DNA of 60,981 nucleotides, taken from the NCBI GenBank assembly GCA_945863885.1, contig CAMAZY010000016.1:1-60981 (forward strand). The letters are read 5' to 3'. Shown here one piece after another: positions 1 through 9,791 of the stretch; within the stretch, counting starts at the first letter, position 1, and each line of letters begins with the position of its first letter. This stretch comes from an uncultured Clostridia bacterium (lineage in GTDB: Bacteria > Bacillota > Clostridia > Oscillospirales > Acutalibacteraceae). A model generated the notes under the pieces. That model did no database searches. It saw nothing but the letters and a program-made list of their open reading frames with translations, and was not told the origin of the DNA. The translations under genes and the position numbers were made by a program.

Positions 1-3000
1 CTGTGTCACAGGTCGCTGCTTCTGCCTCGTGATGTACTGCATTCTTATGGTTGAGTGCTTCTACCGTAACGTCTGTTACTTCTGTTGTAAATGCTGCATC
101 ACTGAAGTTCTTTCCGCAATCCGGACATGCCCAATACTCAATTGTTCCGGCTGTGTCACAGGTCGCTGCTTCTGCCTCGTGATGTACTGCATTCTTATGG
201 TTGAGCATAGTAACATAATCATCATTTTTCGTTGCGCCGCAAACAGTACAAGTGTAAGTTGTATATCCCTCTGCTGTGCAGGTCGGAGGTGTAACAGTGC
301 CGCTGTCCCATGTATGTTCACCTGTTGCCGGGATTGTGTCGGTTACACCGTTCTTATATCCGCAGGTCGTGCATTCCTGATGCTTGGTTCCGCCCTTGCC
401 GCAGGTTGCGTCTTTGTCTACTACCCATGTGTAGGTACAGTCGGCAGTATATGTATAAACCGGGCGGTTTGCGTCTCTACATACGGAACAAATCTGTGAA
501 TGTGTGCCGTCGTTATTCGAAGTGGTTTTTTCAAACGTATGAGCTGTCATATTAAGGATCGTATATCCTACTGCCGTTTTACAGCCATCACAAATCTGAT
601 AATCAGACCAGCCTGTCTGATAGCAGGTTGCAGGCTGACCGGCAACATCACGGAGCGGTCCGGTATGGTTGGAAGCGTCCTTGCCGCCGTTGAAGAAGTA
701 TTTGTCGGTTGACTTCACGTCACATCTTGAGCAGTCATACCAATAGGTCGCTGCATACTGGCAGTTTGCCGCTGATCTCAGATGATCGGCATCAACGAGC
801 TGCTCGGTGAAATCGTGACCGAGTGCATTGATCGTCTGATCCTTTGTTTCGTTACAAAGTGAGCAGGAATAAGCCTGTACGCCTGTTGTTGTGCAGGTGG
901 CCGGGGTCTTCACCTCACCGGCAACCCATGCATGAGCCTCCGTCTGTGTTGCCAAGCAAACAGAGCAGGTCTTGGTGTGGTCGGCTTCGTCGTTGGTTGT
1001 GTAAACCCAAGTATGTGCGCCTGTTGCGGCAATCGCAAGATCGGCGTCTGTTGCGGCGGTGTTGCCGTCAGCGTCCATGAATTTTGCGCCGCAAAGCGTA
1101 CAAGCGTAGTGAGCCATTACGCCGGCTTTTCCGCAGGTAGCCGGAACTTCTGAAACTGCTTTAAGGCTGTGTGCGCCAAGCTCGCCGTATTCCTGACCGC
1201 AGACTTCGCAGACAGCTTTCTTCAGGCAGGTAGCTGTTCCGCCGGTGTGTGCGCCTGTTGCCGGGATTGTTACGTTAGCAAGTGTTGTTTCGGTGGTAGC
1301 GGCTGCGTCGGAGAACAGCTTGCTGCAGACCGAGCAAGTCCAATACTCGCTGTTACCGGCAACGGTGCAGGTTGCGGCCTTAGCTTCGTGATGCGTAAGG
1401 GTATGAGCGGCGACCGGGGTCGATTCATACTTGTAACCATTACATACATCGCAGTGATAGGTAATCTGACCGCCGTTGATACAATCGGCATCTGTTTCAT
1501 TCACTTTAGTCCATGTATGTGCTTCGGATTTTGTATAGCCACAAACCGAGCAGGTTGCTGTATGGTTGGTAGCGTTTGTGTTTGCATAAGTAAATGCACA
1601 GTTTTCAGTCGTGTCTTTGCCGGCGGTTGTACCGTAAGTACCGCAGCCGTTTACGCAAATCCAGTTGTGCGTACCGTCATTCAGGCTGTGAATCGTGCCG
1701 GTGTAGTTGTGATCGGAAGCGGTGAGAACGTCGGTCTTGACCGTACCGCAAACCGTACAGGTGTACTTGTTATATCCGTCCTCTTCACACGTTGCAGCCT
1801 TTGTGCTGTTGGGAGTAGTCGGATATACATGGCAGGAAGCCGCAGGATCGGTGTTGACCGTAAGGAAAGACTGAGAATCCGTCAGATCCATAGCGAGAAC
1901 CGATACTTCATTATAGTTTGTGCTATACTGATTGTTTGTTCCGCTGGGCGAAAGAGCCGCCATGTGTGCTTTTGCAGCGTTATACTTCGTAACAAAAAGA
2001 TTCCACGAAGCATCGGTGTAGCACTTCTGTCCGGCAGCGATAACCGGCTCGGCAGCCGTGATAGCGGCTTCAAGGTCAACATAGGAAGACGCAATCTTTG
2101 TTGAAGAATTTGCGTTTGTCTTCGCTGTGCTTAATGCGGTTGCCGCGTTCTGAATGTTGTCTGCCCATGCATCAACAGCACTGGAAATCTGTCCTGTCGG
2201 TGAGAAACCGGAGGTTGAAAGAGAATATCCGGCGGCTGTATCCAGAGCAGCCGTTGCGCTTTGAGAATTAGTATTGTACTGATAACCGCTGTAGGTTTTA
2301 TAAGTAAGATTCGGAATGATGGATTTCCAGTTCTGATAGTTAGCGTTGTAGTCGGTCATGTATACATAGTATGCATAACCGGAGCCATGCTCACTTGCAG
2401 AATGCGTATAACCACTCTTACCGTTCTTTTTGAACTGAATCTGTAAATCCAGATAGCCGGAATTGTTCGATGAAGTCAGACCCATTTCGGAGTTGACCGA
2501 TTCAATATAGGCAGAAGCCTGATTGATGATATTTGAGCTACTGTTCTGCCACATGGACGAATTACCGTAGTTTGTGGTGTTACCGGCAAAGGTCTTTGAC
2601 GTTGAGGGACTTTCATAACCCCATGTTCCGAAAGCGTTGAGAGAAGAAGTATTACTTCCGTTTGAAATCGTTGCCGAACCGACTTTAAAGTCCGTCAGTG
2701 CAAACTTTTTCATTGTTGCATTGTCATGATTGATCTTAACCGATTCAACATAAGGAGAATATCCGGTCTTAAAGAAATATACATGATACGGAACTCTTGC
2801 CACTTCGTTGCCGTCAATACCGACAACAAAGTTCGGAAGAGAATACTTGAATACAACGGTATCAGCGGTATATCCGCCCCAGTTGCCCTGATCGGTATAA
2901 GCTGCTTTAAAGTCAAGTGCCCACGGGAAATAAATCAGGTTATTCGAACCGGGAACGGTCTGTCCCGTCGTTCTGTTTGCCGTAACGGTGACATTACTGC

Positions 3001-3907
3001 AATAGTCGATGAACTCTTTTTCTTCGACCATCTTGTTGACCTGCGTCTGCAATTCACTTGCATAATATAATGATGAGCTGCCGTCAACGCCGCCGTACTT
3101 TACAGCATCATAATAGCGCTTCGCAATATTATAAGCACTGAAAGCCTGCGCAAGATTTGTGTAATACTTACCTTCGGCGATTTTCGCTTCGTAATTGTTG
3201 ATGGCTTCTTCAAGCGTAACATCAACAGAGGCTTCCGGTAAAGTCGCTTCGAGAATGATCGAAGTACCGTCGATATAAACGTCAGACCATGACGAACCGC
3301 CGCTCTTAGCCGTCGGAATCAGCATGACAAAGTAAGCGCCTGTTCCTGCGCTTGCCGCCGCCTGAACAGCGGAAGTAACATCAATCGTCACGTTGTTTGT
3401 TCCGGTCGAGGCGGTAACTGTCGGCTGAGAGAAAGAGCCGCAGGAGCTCGTCGCTCCGAAGTAATTCTTAATGCTTGTTGCGGCCGCAGTACCCGAATAA
3501 GTTGAACCCATAATGGAATTACTGTCGGAAATACGGACATTCGCACCTGTCGCATTACTTCTGATGTAATTCGTGTTAGAATTTGCGGCATACACCTCAA
3601 CACTTGAGCCGTTTCTTGCGCTGCACGAATAAGAATAAAACTTCATCGTGACATTCGTTGCGCCCGCCAATGAGCTGACATCATTGAACGCAACCGCCGC
3701 AAACGAGGTGTTGCCGGAGCCGCCGTCGCTTGTGATTTCAAGCTTTCCGTTTCCTCGGGAGCCGCCGTTACTGACGGTCATAGAACCCGAAACCGAAACA
3801 GTCGCACTTGCCGCATTGACAACCATCATCGGCAAAGCCGTGACAATCATCATCAGCGACAAAACAAGCGCCAACAGCTTTTTGGCCGTTCTGGTTTTGT
3901 TTTTCAT
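1..3907 (-). CDS. Secreted cell-surface repeat protein (3' end outside window)
   Basis: An open frame runs from ATG at 3907 (preceded by AGGAGG) off the left edge, at least 1,302 codons. The first ~32 residues are a signal peptide: basic start, hydrophobic core LLALVLSLMMIVTALPMMVV, then NAAS. A Thr/Ser/Gly-rich region follows, then a helical FIVAR-like stretch (INNYEAKIAEGKYY...). The remaining half consists of Cys-rich ~50-residue repeats of the type ATCDTAGTIEYWACPDCGK...HHEAEA, with paired Cys and His residues that may bind metal or form disulfides. Such repeats are common in clostridial secreted proteins of unknown role. Two adjacent repeats have 55 identical bases at 1-55 and 151-205. 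Exported, probably an adhesin or envelope protein; the function is not known and the anchor is not visible. Confidence 0.8.
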   Translation of the reverse strand, partial: MKNKTRTAKKLLALVLSLMMIVTALPMMVVNAASATVSVSGSMTVSNGGSRGNGKLEITSDGGSGNTSFAAVAFNDVSSLAGATNVTMKFYSYSCSARNGSSVEVYAANSNTNYIRSNATGANVRISDSNSIMGSTYSGTAAATSIKNYFGATSSCGSFSQPTVTASTGTNNVTIDVTSAVQAAASAGTGAYFVMLIPTAKSGGSSWSDVYIDGTSIILEATLPEASVDVTLEEAINNYEAKIAEGKYYTNLAQAFSAYNIAKRYYDAVKYGGVDGSSSLYYASELQTQVNKMVEEKEFIDYCSNVTVTANRTTGQTVPGSNNLIYFPWALDFKAAYTDQGNWGGYTADTVVFKYSLPNFVVGIDGNEVARVPYHVYFFKTGYSPYVESVKINHDNATMKKFALTDFKVGSATISNGSNTSSLNAFGTWGYESPSTSKTFAGNTTNYGNSSMWQNSSSNIINQASAYIESVNSEMGLTSSNNSGYLDLQIQFKKNGKSGYTHSASEHGSGYAYYVYMTDYNANYQNWKSIIPNLTYKTYSGYQYNTNSQSATAALDTAAGYSLSTSGFSPTGQISSAVDAWADNIQNAATALSTAKTNANSSTKIASSYVDLEAAITAAEPVIAAGQKCYTDASWNLFVTKYNAAKAHMAALSPSGTNNQYSTNYNEVSVLAMDLTDSQSFLTVNTDPAASCHVYPTTPNSTKAATCEEDGYNKYTCTVCGTVKTDVLTASDHNYTGTIHSLNDGTHNWICVNGCGTYGTTAGKDTTENCAFTYANTNATNHTATCSVCGYTKSEAHTWTKVNETDADCINGGQITYHCDVCNGYKYESTPVAAHTLTHHEAKAATCTVAGNSEYWTCSVCSKLFSDAAATTETTLANVTIPATGAHTGGTATCLKKAVCEVCGQEYGELGAHSLKAVSEVPATCGKAGVMAHYACTLCGAKFMDADGNTAATDADLAIAATGAHTWVYTTNDEADHTKTCSVCLATQTEAHAWVAGEVKTPATCTTTGVQAYSCSLCNETKDQTINALGHDFTEQLVDADHLRSAANCQYAATYWYDCSRCDVKSTDKYFFNGGKDASNHTGPLRDVAGQPATCYQTGWSDYQICDGCKTAVGYTILNMTAHTFEKTTSNNDGTHSQICSVCRDANRPVYTYTADCTYTWVVDKDATCGKGGTKHQECTTCGYKNGVTDTIPATGEHTWDSGTVTPPTCTAEGYTTYTCTVCGATKNDDYVTMLNHKNAVHHEAEAATCDTAGTIEYWACPDCGKNFSDAAFTTEVTDVTVEALNHKNAVHHEAEAATCDT

Positions 3908-3988
3908 GTTGAAAAAATCCTCCTTTTTTTTGTCCCGGTGTCCCTGCGAACAGACCGAGCATAATTTTGTATAGTAATATACAGTATC

Positions 3989-4017
3989 ATTTTACAAAAA
4001 GTGTCGTATTTTTGCAA
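3989..4017 (-). promoter_or_regulatory. Candidate sigma-A promoter of the secreted repeat protein
   Basis: On the minus strand TTGCAA (4012-4017) and TAAAAT (3989-3994) are separated by 17 bp, about 80 bp before the start codon at 3907. A TTGACA lies a few bases further upstream (4019-4024) but is badly spaced. Confidence 0.5.
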
Positions 4018-4180
4018 TTGTCAATTTTGATGAAATTTGTATCAATAAATTGTTAACATTGTTAGATATGTAGTATTCCTCTGACAGCAGCGCCGCTTAT
4101 AATCTACGAGGCTTCCTTTACAAGACAAACGACTCTGCGGAAAACGGCTTTCCTCCGGTACAAAGTCAGCCTGCGCCCTT

Positions 4181-4215
4181 TTCTGACATCTAATCTCTAT
4201 CATCTAACATCTGTT
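4181..4215. repeat. Heptamer repeat, ATCTAAC type, first locus
   Basis: Five consecutive 7-bp units related to ATCTAAY (TTCTGAC, ATCTAAT, CTCTATC, ATCTAAC, ATCTGTT) lie in the gap between the secreted-protein promoter and the dnaJ terminator. The same motif recurs at 5601-5649. I see no gene in 4018-4275. Confidence 0.6.
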
Positions 4216-4275
4216 GTGCCCTGCCCCCCGATAGGGTGATGTTTTGTCCCAAACGGTACACTTTTCTCCAGCCAC

Positions 4276-4309
4276 ACAAAAAAACGAACCGCAAAAATGC
4301 AGTCCGTTT
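4276..4309 (-). terminator. Rho-independent terminator after dnaJ
   Basis: On the minus strand an 11-bp stem (arms 4299-4309 and 4282-4292, with two G-U pairs) is followed by a run of T. It lies 49 bp beyond the dnaJ stop codon. Confidence 0.8.
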
Positions 4310-4357
4310 CTCTATACTATTATATATAGGATTTTTTGCCGATTTCTTCCGCCGGGT

Positions 4358-5524
4358 TTACAGCTTGAACTTGTCGAAAAAGCTCTTCTTTTCTTCGCCG
4401 ACCGTCGTGCCGTCGTCAACATTGTTCTTCGGCTTGTTCGTCAGCGAATCGTCAAACTCCTTGAGCAAATGCTTTTGCTTTGCCGTCAGGTTCTTCGGCA
4501 CGTCAACCACGATTCGGACAAACTGATTGCCTCTGCCTCTGCCGCCGAGCTGTTGAATACCCCGGTTCTTGAAGCGGAAAACCGCACCGGGCTGAGTACC
4601 TGCCGGAAGCTCATATTTCACCTTGCCGTCAAGCGTCGGAATGTAAACTGTATCACCTAAGACAGCTTGTGCAAAGGTTACCGTAAAATCACACCAGACA
4701 TCAAAGCCGTCACGTTCAAAGAACGGGTGCGGACGAACATTGATAAGCACTCTCAGATCACCTGTCGGACCGCCGTTTTCGCCCTTGTTGCCGGCGCCTC
4801 TGACGTTGAGCGCCTGACGGTCGTCGATGCCCGCCGGAATATCCACCTCAACCGTTGCCGGCTTCGGCACAAAGCCCGTACCCCGGCACTTTGTGCACGG
4901 ATTCTTGATAATCTTACCCTTGCCGCCACAATTCGGGCAGGCCTTCGTTGTGCTTATCACACCGAACGGCGTTCTCTGCTGTTGATTGACCTGTCCTCTG
5001 CCGCCGCAGTTCGGGCAGGTTTCGGGGCTTGTGCCTTTCTGACAGCCCGTACCGCCGCACTCACTGCAATGCTCGATTCTCGTTATGTTCAGCTTCTTCT
5101 TACAGCCCTTTGCCGCCTCTTCGAAAGAAATCGTGACCGAAGCCTGAACGGTTGAGCCCTTTCGAGGAGCGTTCGGATTCTGCTGTCGTCCGCCGCCGAA
5201 GCCGCCGAAGCCGCCGCCGAAAAAGCTTCCGAATATGTCACCGAGGTCGATGTCGCCGAAGTCAAAGCCCCCTGCCCCGCCGGCACCGGAGTTCGGGTCA
5301 ACGCCTGCGTGACCGTACCGGTCATAACGTGCCTTTTTCTGCTCGTCGGAAAGCACTTCGTAAGCCTCGTTCGCCTCTTTGAACTTCGCCTCGGCTTCCT
5401 TGTCGCCGGGGTTCAGGTCCGGGTGGTATTTTTTGGCACATTGACGATATGCTTTTTTGATTTCGTCCTGCGAAGCGTTCTTACTGACGCCGAGGACTTC
5501 GTAGTAATCTCTCTTATCTGCCAT
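4358..5524 (-). CDS. dnaJ: Chaperone DnaJ (Hsp40)
   Basis: Cytoplasmic co-chaperone that delivers unfolded clients to DnaK and stimulates its ATPase. The 388-residue product has the full type I layout: J domain with HPD at residues 34-36, a Gly/Phe-rich linker (about 80-112), four CxxCxGxG-type zinc-finger repeats ([32 protein letters not shown]), then the beta-sandwich client-binding and dimerisation domains. The open frame extends 11 codons further upstream, but the start at 5524 ([12 protein letters not shown]) follows AAAGGTGAT and matches the family. It is the last gene of the hrcA-grpE-dnaK-dnaJ set, but a hairpin and heptamer repeats separate it from dnaK. Confidence 0.97.
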   Translation of the reverse strand: MADKRDYYEVLGVSKNASQDEIKKAYRQCAKKYHPDLNPGDKEAEAKFKEANEAYEVLSDEQKKARYDRYGHAGVDPNSGAGGAGGFDFGDIDLGDIFGSFFGGGFGGFGGGRQQNPNAPRKGSTVQASVTISFEEAAKGCKKKLNITRIEHCSECGGTGCQKGTSPETCPNCGGRGQVNQQQRTPFGVISTTKACPNCGGKGKIIKNPCTKCRGTGFVPKPATVEVDIPAGIDDRQALNVRGAGNKGENGGPTGDLRVLINVRPHPFFERDGFDVWCDFTVTFAQAVLGDTVYIPTLDGKVKYELPAGTQPGAVFRFKNRGIQQLGGRGRGNQFVRIVVDVPKNLTAKQKHLLKEFDDSLTNKPKNNVDDGTTVGEEKKSFFDKFKL

Positions 5525-5600
5525 GGTAATCACCTTTGGATTTTGGATTTTAGACATTAGATGTCTGAATTTTTCCCTGATACGTTATTCAACATTTGAC

Positions 5601-5649
5601 GTCTAATATCTAACATCTAATATCTAACGTCTGAATTCTAACGTCCGAA
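5601..5649. repeat. Heptamer repeat, RTCTAAY type, second locus
   Basis: Seven perfect-register 7-bp units (GTCTAAT, ATCTAAC, ATCTAAT, ATCTAAC, GTCTGAA, TTCTAAC, GTCCGAA) fill the dnaK-dnaJ gap and run into the adjoining hairpin. An inverted copy, AGACATTAGATGTCT, lies just upstream near 5552-5566. Confidence 0.75.
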
Positions 5650-5676
5650 AAGGGCTGTATGCTTTACAGCCCTTTT
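5648..5676. terminator. Hairpin between dnaK and dnaJ, bidirectional terminator-like
   Basis: A perfect 12-bp stem (5648-5659 with 5665-5676, core AGGGCTGTA) and 5-nt loop lie 16 bp after the dnaK stop. The stem ends in TTTT on either strand. It would reduce or stop dnaK transcription into dnaJ. Confidence 0.75.
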
Positions 5677-5691
5677 CATTATATATATGCT

Positions 5692-7578
5692 TTAGTTCGC
5701 ATCCGTAAAGTTTGCGTCGGTGTAGCCGGCATCGGTGTAACCGTCGTTCGGCTGACCTGCGTCACCGCCGAAGCCGCCCTGTGCGCCGCCTTGGAAGTTG
5801 TTCGGGTCAAAGCCCTGAGCACCGGGTGCGCCCTGCTGCTGTGCCGCAGTCTGCTGATAAAGCTTTTCGCTGATTTTATAGAAGGTCTGCTGAAGCGCTT
5901 CTTTTTCGTGCTTGATCATGTTCAGATCCTGACCGGTGAGAGCACTTCTGAGTGCGTCAATCTTCGACTGAAGCTCGCTCTTGTCGGCGGCGTCAAACTT
6001 GTCGCCGTTTTCGGAGAGAATCTTCTCACACTGATAAACGAGCTGGTCGGCTTCGTTTCTCGTGTCAACCTCGTCACGGCGCTTCTTGTCCTCTTCTGCG
6101 AACTGCTCAGCATCATGAACAGCCTTTTCGATGTCCTCTTTGGACATGTTGGTCGAAGAAGTAATGGAAATGGACTGCTCCTTGCCGGTGCCGAGATCCT
6201 TTGCGGAAACGTGAACGATGCCGTTGGCGTCGATGTCGAAGGTAACCTCGATCTGCGGAACGCCTCTTCTTGCCGGCATGATTCCGTCAAGGCTGAATAC
6301 GCCGAGGGTCTTGTTGTCTCTTGCAAATTCACGCTCACCCTGAAGAACGTGTACTTCAACGGACGGCTGGTTATCCGAAGCCGTCGAGAAAATCTGGCTC
6401 TTCTTGGTCGGGATTGTGGTGTTTCTTTCGATGATCTTGGTGTTGATGCCGCCCATGGTCTCGATGCCGAGTGAAAGCGGAGTGACGTCAAGAAGAAGCA
6501 TACCCTTGACTTCGCCGCCGAGAACGCCCGCCTGGATAGCGGCGCCGATGGCTACACATTCGTCGGGGTTGATGCCCTTGAACGGCTCTTTACCCATGAA
6601 GCTCTTGACAGCGTCGGAAACGGCAGGAATTCTGGAAGAGCCGCCGACCATGAGCACCTTGTCGATGTCGCTCGGCTGGAGGCCCGAGTCAGCCATAGCC
6701 TGACGAACCGGTCCCATCGTTGCGTCAACAAGGTCAGCGGTCAGCTCATTGAACTTCGCTCTTGTCAGCGTTGTTTCAAGGTGCTTCGGGCCTGTTGCGT
6801 CTGCGGTGATGAACGGAAGGCTGATATTTGAGGTCGTTACGCCTGACAGCTCAATCTTCGCCTTTTCAGCCGCTTCCTTGAGTCTCTGCATCGCCATCTT
6901 GTCGCCGCGAAGATCAATGCCGTTTTCTCTCTTGAAGCCGTCTGCGAGCCAGTCCATGACTCTCTGGTCGAAGTCGTCGCCGCCTAAGTGGTTGTTACCG
7001 GCGGTTGCGAGAACCTCCTGAACACCGTCGCCCATTTCGATGATGGAAACATCGAACGTACCGCCGCCGAGGTCGTATACCATAACCTTCTGGTCGGATT
7101 CCTTATCGATGCCGTAAGCAAGTGCTGCGGCTGTCGGCTCGTTGATGATTCTCTTGACGTCAAGGCCGGCAATCTTGCCTGCGTCCTTGGTAGCCTGACG
7201 CTGAGAGTCGGTGAAGTAAGCGGGAACGGTGATAACCGCTTCGGTTACCTGCGTGCCGAGATAGGCTTCTGCGTCCGCCTTGAGCTTTTGCAGAATCATA
7301 GCGGAAATTTCCTGCGGCGTGAACGCCTTGCCGTCGATGTTGACTTTATAAGCCGAGCCCATCTGACGCTTGATAGAAGAAATCGTTCTGTCGGGGTTGG
7401 TAATCGCCTGACGCTTTGCGACCTGACCGACCATTCTTTCGCCGTCCTTTGAGAAAGCGACAACAGACGGGGTCGTTCTTGCGCCCTCGGCGTTAGCGAT
7501 AACAACGGGCTCGCCGCCCTCGATAACTGCTACACATGAGTTTGTTGTACCTAAGTCGATACCGATTGTCTTTGACAT
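5692..7578 (-). CDS. dnaK: Chaperone DnaK (Hsp70)
   Basis: ATP-driven cytoplasmic chaperone that binds exposed hydrophobic peptides, cycling with DnaJ and GrpE. The 628-residue product starts with the Hsp70 phosphate-binding signature GIDLGTTNS (residues 6-14). It carries the second signature [12 protein letters not shown] and the third [13 protein letters not shown], then the substrate domain with [12 protein letters not shown] and a helical lid. The tail is Gly/Gln-rich and ends in repeated GYTDA-type units instead of the usual EEVD-like or VVDAE ending. It starts 22 bp after grpE, in the HrcA-controlled cluster. Length is slightly above the usual ~610 residues because of the tail. Confidence 0.98.
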   Translation of the reverse strand: MSKTIGIDLGTTNSCVAVIEGGEPVVIANAEGARTTPSVVAFSKDGERMVGQVAKRQAITNPDRTISSIKRQMGSAYKVNIDGKAFTPQEISAMILQKLKADAEAYLGTQVTEAVITVPAYFTDSQRQATKDAGKIAGLDVKRIINEPTAAALAYGIDKESDQKVMVYDLGGGTFDVSIIEMGDGVQEVLATAGNNHLGGDDFDQRVMDWLADGFKRENGIDLRGDKMAMQRLKEAAEKAKIELSGVTTSNISLPFITADATGPKHLETTLTRAKFNELTADLVDATMGPVRQAMADSGLQPSDIDKVLMVGGSSRIPAVSDAVKSFMGKEPFKGINPDECVAIGAAIQAGVLGGEVKGMLLLDVTPLSLGIETMGGINTKIIERNTTIPTKKSQIFSTASDNQPSVEVHVLQGEREFARDNKTLGVFSLDGIMPARRGVPQIEVTFDIDANGIVHVSAKDLGTGKEQSISITSSTNMSKEDIEKAVHDAEQFAEEDKKRRDEVDTRNEADQLVYQCEKILSENGDKFDAADKSELQSKIDALRSALTGQDLNMIKHEKEALQQTFYKISEKLYQQTAAQQQGAPGAQGFDPNNFQGGAQGGFGGDAGQPNDGYTDAGYTDANFTDAN

Positions 7579-7600
7579 AATTGTATACCTCCAATTAACT

Positions 7601-8188
7601 TTAGTTTGCTACTTTGACCATTGCGGGTCGTAAAATTCTGTCGCCGAGCTTATATCCCTTGCTGAAAACCTCTGCGACCGAGTTTTCCGGGAGTTCTTCG
7701 TCCTCAACGTGCATAACACCGTTATGAATGTTGGGGTCGAATTTTTCGCCTTTTTCGCCGAACGCTTCGACTCCAAGCTTGGAAAGAACGTCGCCGAAAT
7801 TCTTGAAGATCATTTCAACGCCCTTTTTGAAGCCTTCAACGTCTGTTGCTTCTGCTGAGATGGCTCTTTCGAAGTTATCCATCATCGGCAAAAGCTCCTT
7901 TATGCAATCAGCCTTGGCGTCACCGTAAGCCGCCTGCTTTTCTTTTGTGGAACGCTTTCTGTAATTATCATATTCCGCAAGCGTTCTGATATGTGCCTCT
8001 TTTGAGGCGGCAAGCTCTTTTTGCAGTTTTTCGGTTTCGCTTTCAGCCGTATTTTTTTCGGTCTTTTTGCTGTCTTTTTTCTCTTTCTTTTCGGCTTGCT
8101 TACTTTCGGCAGTGCTTTCTTTCGTTTGCTCTTCGGAAAGCTTCTGCTCCTCTTTTTCGCAAGCATTCTCTTTCTTTTGCTTTGCCAT
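7601..8188 (-). CDS. grpE: Nucleotide exchange factor GrpE
   Basis: Dimeric cytoplasmic factor that releases ADP from DnaK. The 195-residue product has a highly charged Lys/Glu-rich N-terminal ~65 residues, a long coiled coil carrying the family segment [12 protein letters not shown], the segment [13 protein letters not shown], and a C-terminal beta domain ending [14 protein letters not shown]. The start at 8188 follows AAGGAGG. It lies 10 bp after hrcA and 22 bp before dnaK, so it is co-transcribed under CIRCE control. Confidence 0.96.
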   Translation of the reverse strand: MAKQKKENACEKEEQKLSEEQTKESTAESKQAEKKEKKDSKKTEKNTAESETEKLQKELAASKEAHIRTLAEYDNYRKRSTKEKQAAYGDAKADCIKELLPMMDNFERAISAEATDVEGFKKGVEMIFKNFGDVLSKLGVEAFGEKGEKFDPNIHNGVMHVEDEELPENSVAEVFSKGYKLGDRILRPAMVKVAN

Positions 8189-8198
8189 GGGTTCCTCC

Positions 8199-9224
8199 TT
8201 ATTCTTCGAATGTATCGGTTAAATATTTGCTGACCAAATCCGTCAGATACTGTACGCTCGGAATGAGTCTTGCATAATCGAGCCTTGTCGGACCGATGAT
8301 TCCGATGGCGCCGCCGTCGTGGTCGGAGATTTTATACCTTGCAATAATCAAACTCGAGTTTTCAAGCTGACGGAACATATTTTCCTTACCGATGCGAACA
8401 CTCAGGCTGTCTTTTGAATCGGAGACCGCACGTCCGAGCTTGCTACCCTCGTCAAGGAAATCGAGCATTTCATAAATATTGTCGGAAAGTTCCCGGTGAT
8501 GAAGAAGATTCTGTTCTCCCTCAAGCCGTATTTCCGCCTGAACCGCCTGTGCGGCTATATCGGCAAGTGCCACAAACAACGGGCTCATGGAGAGAGCATA
8601 AACACCGAGAGAAGCGACAAGCGTCTGAATCATTGCGGTACCGATATCGCTGACGGGCTTTCCTATAAAACAGTCTTGCACGATCCGGTGAAAATTATCA
8701 ATCATTTCCGGCGTAATTTCGGTATCCGTCCGGCAAATGCCGTTTTTGATAATGCCCGTTGAGGTCATCATGACAATCATCGCAAGCCTTGTTCCGACGG
8801 GAACGATCTCAATTCTTCTGACGGTTGCACCCTGATCGGTCGGCGTTGTGGCAACCGCCGCACAGCCCGTCAGCTTGGCAAGCATTTCGCCCGCCTTTCC
8901 TAAAAGTCTGTCAGGATCGCCGGCGGCCTTTTGAAGTCCGGCCTGCATAAGCTCCTTGACCTCTGCACTCGGCTCAGCCTTGTTCATCAGATGGTCGACG
9001 TAATAGCGGTAGCCCTCCTGAGAGGGGATTCTGCCTGCCGAAGTGTGCGGCTGTTCAAGCAGTCCCATTTCCGCAAGCTCACTCATCTCGTTTCGTATGG
9101 TGGCGGACGACACGGAAATCGGAAGCGCCGCCATAAGCGACTTCGAGCCGATCGGTTCACCGGTTTTTACATACTGTTCCACGATTGCGGCAAGTATCAA
9201 TTCTTTTCTTTTCCCGAGTTCCAT
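8199..9224 (-). CDS. hrcA: Heat-inducible transcription repressor HrcA
   Basis: Repressor that binds CIRCE and needs GroEL to stay active, coupling heat-shock transcription to unfolded-protein load. The 341-residue product has the N-terminal winged helix (SSATIRNEMSELAEMGLLEQPHTSAGRIPSQEGYRYY-type region, about residues 35-75) and the GAF-like core, ending with the typical IGIIGPTRLDY segment. The start at 9224 follows AGAGGTG. It is the first gene of the operon, directly downstream of a sigma-A promoter and a perfect CIRCE, so it represses itself with grpE, dnaK and possibly dnaJ. Confidence 0.97.
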   Translation of the reverse strand: MELGKRKELILAAIVEQYVKTGEPIGSKSLMAALPISVSSATIRNEMSELAEMGLLEQPHTSAGRIPSQEGYRYYVDHLMNKAEPSAEVKELMQAGLQKAAGDPDRLLGKAGEMLAKLTGCAAVATTPTDQGATVRRIEIVPVGTRLAMIVMMTSTGIIKNGICRTDTEITPEMIDNFHRIVQDCFIGKPVSDIGTAMIQTLVASLGVYALSMSPLFVALADIAAQAVQAEIRLEGEQNLLHHRELSDNIYEMLDFLDEGSKLGRAVSDSKDSLSVRIGKENMFRQLENSSLIIARYKISDHDGGAIGIIGPTRLDYARLIPSVQYLTDLVSKYLTDTFEE

Positions 9225-9249
9225 GTTTTCACCTCTTTCTTTGGCAATG

Positions 9250-9276
9250 TTAGCACTCTATTTGTTCGAGTGCTAA
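9250..9276. promoter_or_regulatory. CIRCE operator
   Basis: The perfect inverted repeat TTAGCACTC-N9-GAGTGCTAA, the HrcA binding site, lies between the promoter and hrcA. Confidence 0.98.
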
Positions 9277-9287
9277 TCACTGTCATA

Positions 9288-9316
9288 AATATACCCCGAT
9301 TGCTAAGAAATGTCAA
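9288..9316 (-). promoter_or_regulatory. Sigma-A promoter of the hrcA operon
   Basis: On the minus strand TTGACA (9311-9316), a 17-bp spacer and TATATT (9288-9293) lie just upstream of CIRCE, so HrcA would block early elongation or promoter clearance. Confidence 0.9.
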
Positions 9317-9477
9317 GTCTTTTTCAAAAATTTTCAAAAAATTTTCGTCAAACTATTTTCCTATGTTGTAAAATTATGATACAATTTCGACAAAAAAATT
9401 CCACTGCAAATACAGTGGAGATTCCGGTAATAAAACCAATTCTTCTGTTTTGAAACTGCGTGAATATCCGCCGTCTC

Positions 9478-9723
9478 TTATTCCTTACCGACAAGCCAGT
9501 TAATAGAAACGCCGAGAACGTCCGAAATCGCAACGAGTTCGTAGTCGCAGACGCTTCTGATCTGTCCTTCAAGCTTTGAAAGTCCTGAAGCGGTAAGTTC
9601 AACGCCTCTGATCTGAAGCTGAGTAAGAAGATCGATTTGCTTCATGCCAAGTTCCTTTCTCTTGGCTTCCACTTTTGCACCGACAATATTTCTTGTGCCG
9701 AGCGGTTGTTTTCTGATTCTCAT
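9478..9723 (-). CDS. Small XRE-family HTH regulator
   Basis: An 81-residue protein that is almost entirely one Cro/C1-type HTH: RKELGMKQIDLLTQLQIRG is the first part, then GLSKLEGQIRSV and a helix ending LGVSINWLVGKE. ATG at 9723 is chosen because GGGGTG lies 8 nt upstream; a GTG three codons earlier is possible but poorly placed. A monocistronic gene with a strong promoter containing a palindrome, suggesting autoregulation. Its targets are unknown. The reading frame is host-like and no phage genes are adjacent. Confidence 0.85.
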   Translation of the reverse strand: MRIRKQPLGTRNIVGAKVEAKRKELGMKQIDLLTQLQIRGVELTASGLSKLEGQIRSVCDYELVAISDVLGVSINWLVGKE

Positions 9724-9755
9724 GTTTTTCACACCCCATAAAAAAATTGAAAAAA

Positions 9756-9774
9756 TTCATCATACAATGATGAA
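9756..9774 (-). promoter_or_regulatory. Leader hairpin upstream of the XRE gene
   Basis: The perfect inverted repeat TTCATCAT-ACA-ATGATGAA lies in the leader of the XRE gene and is followed on the minus strand by two T-rich runs just before the ribosome binding site. It could be a weak attenuator or an operator; the stem is AT-rich. Confidence 0.4.
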
Positions 9775-9791
9775 GTCTTTCATTTAAACAA

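Noticed and set aside
1169-2104. 311-codon plus-strand frame (and other plus-strand frames in 1-3900)
   Set aside because: Shadow of the minus-strand secreted protein; no ribosome site, and the minus frame shows signal peptide and regular repeats.
5659-6474. 271-codon plus-strand frame opposite dnaK
   Set aside because: Antisense shadow of a highly conserved dnaK; GC-rich codons leave the opposite frame open.
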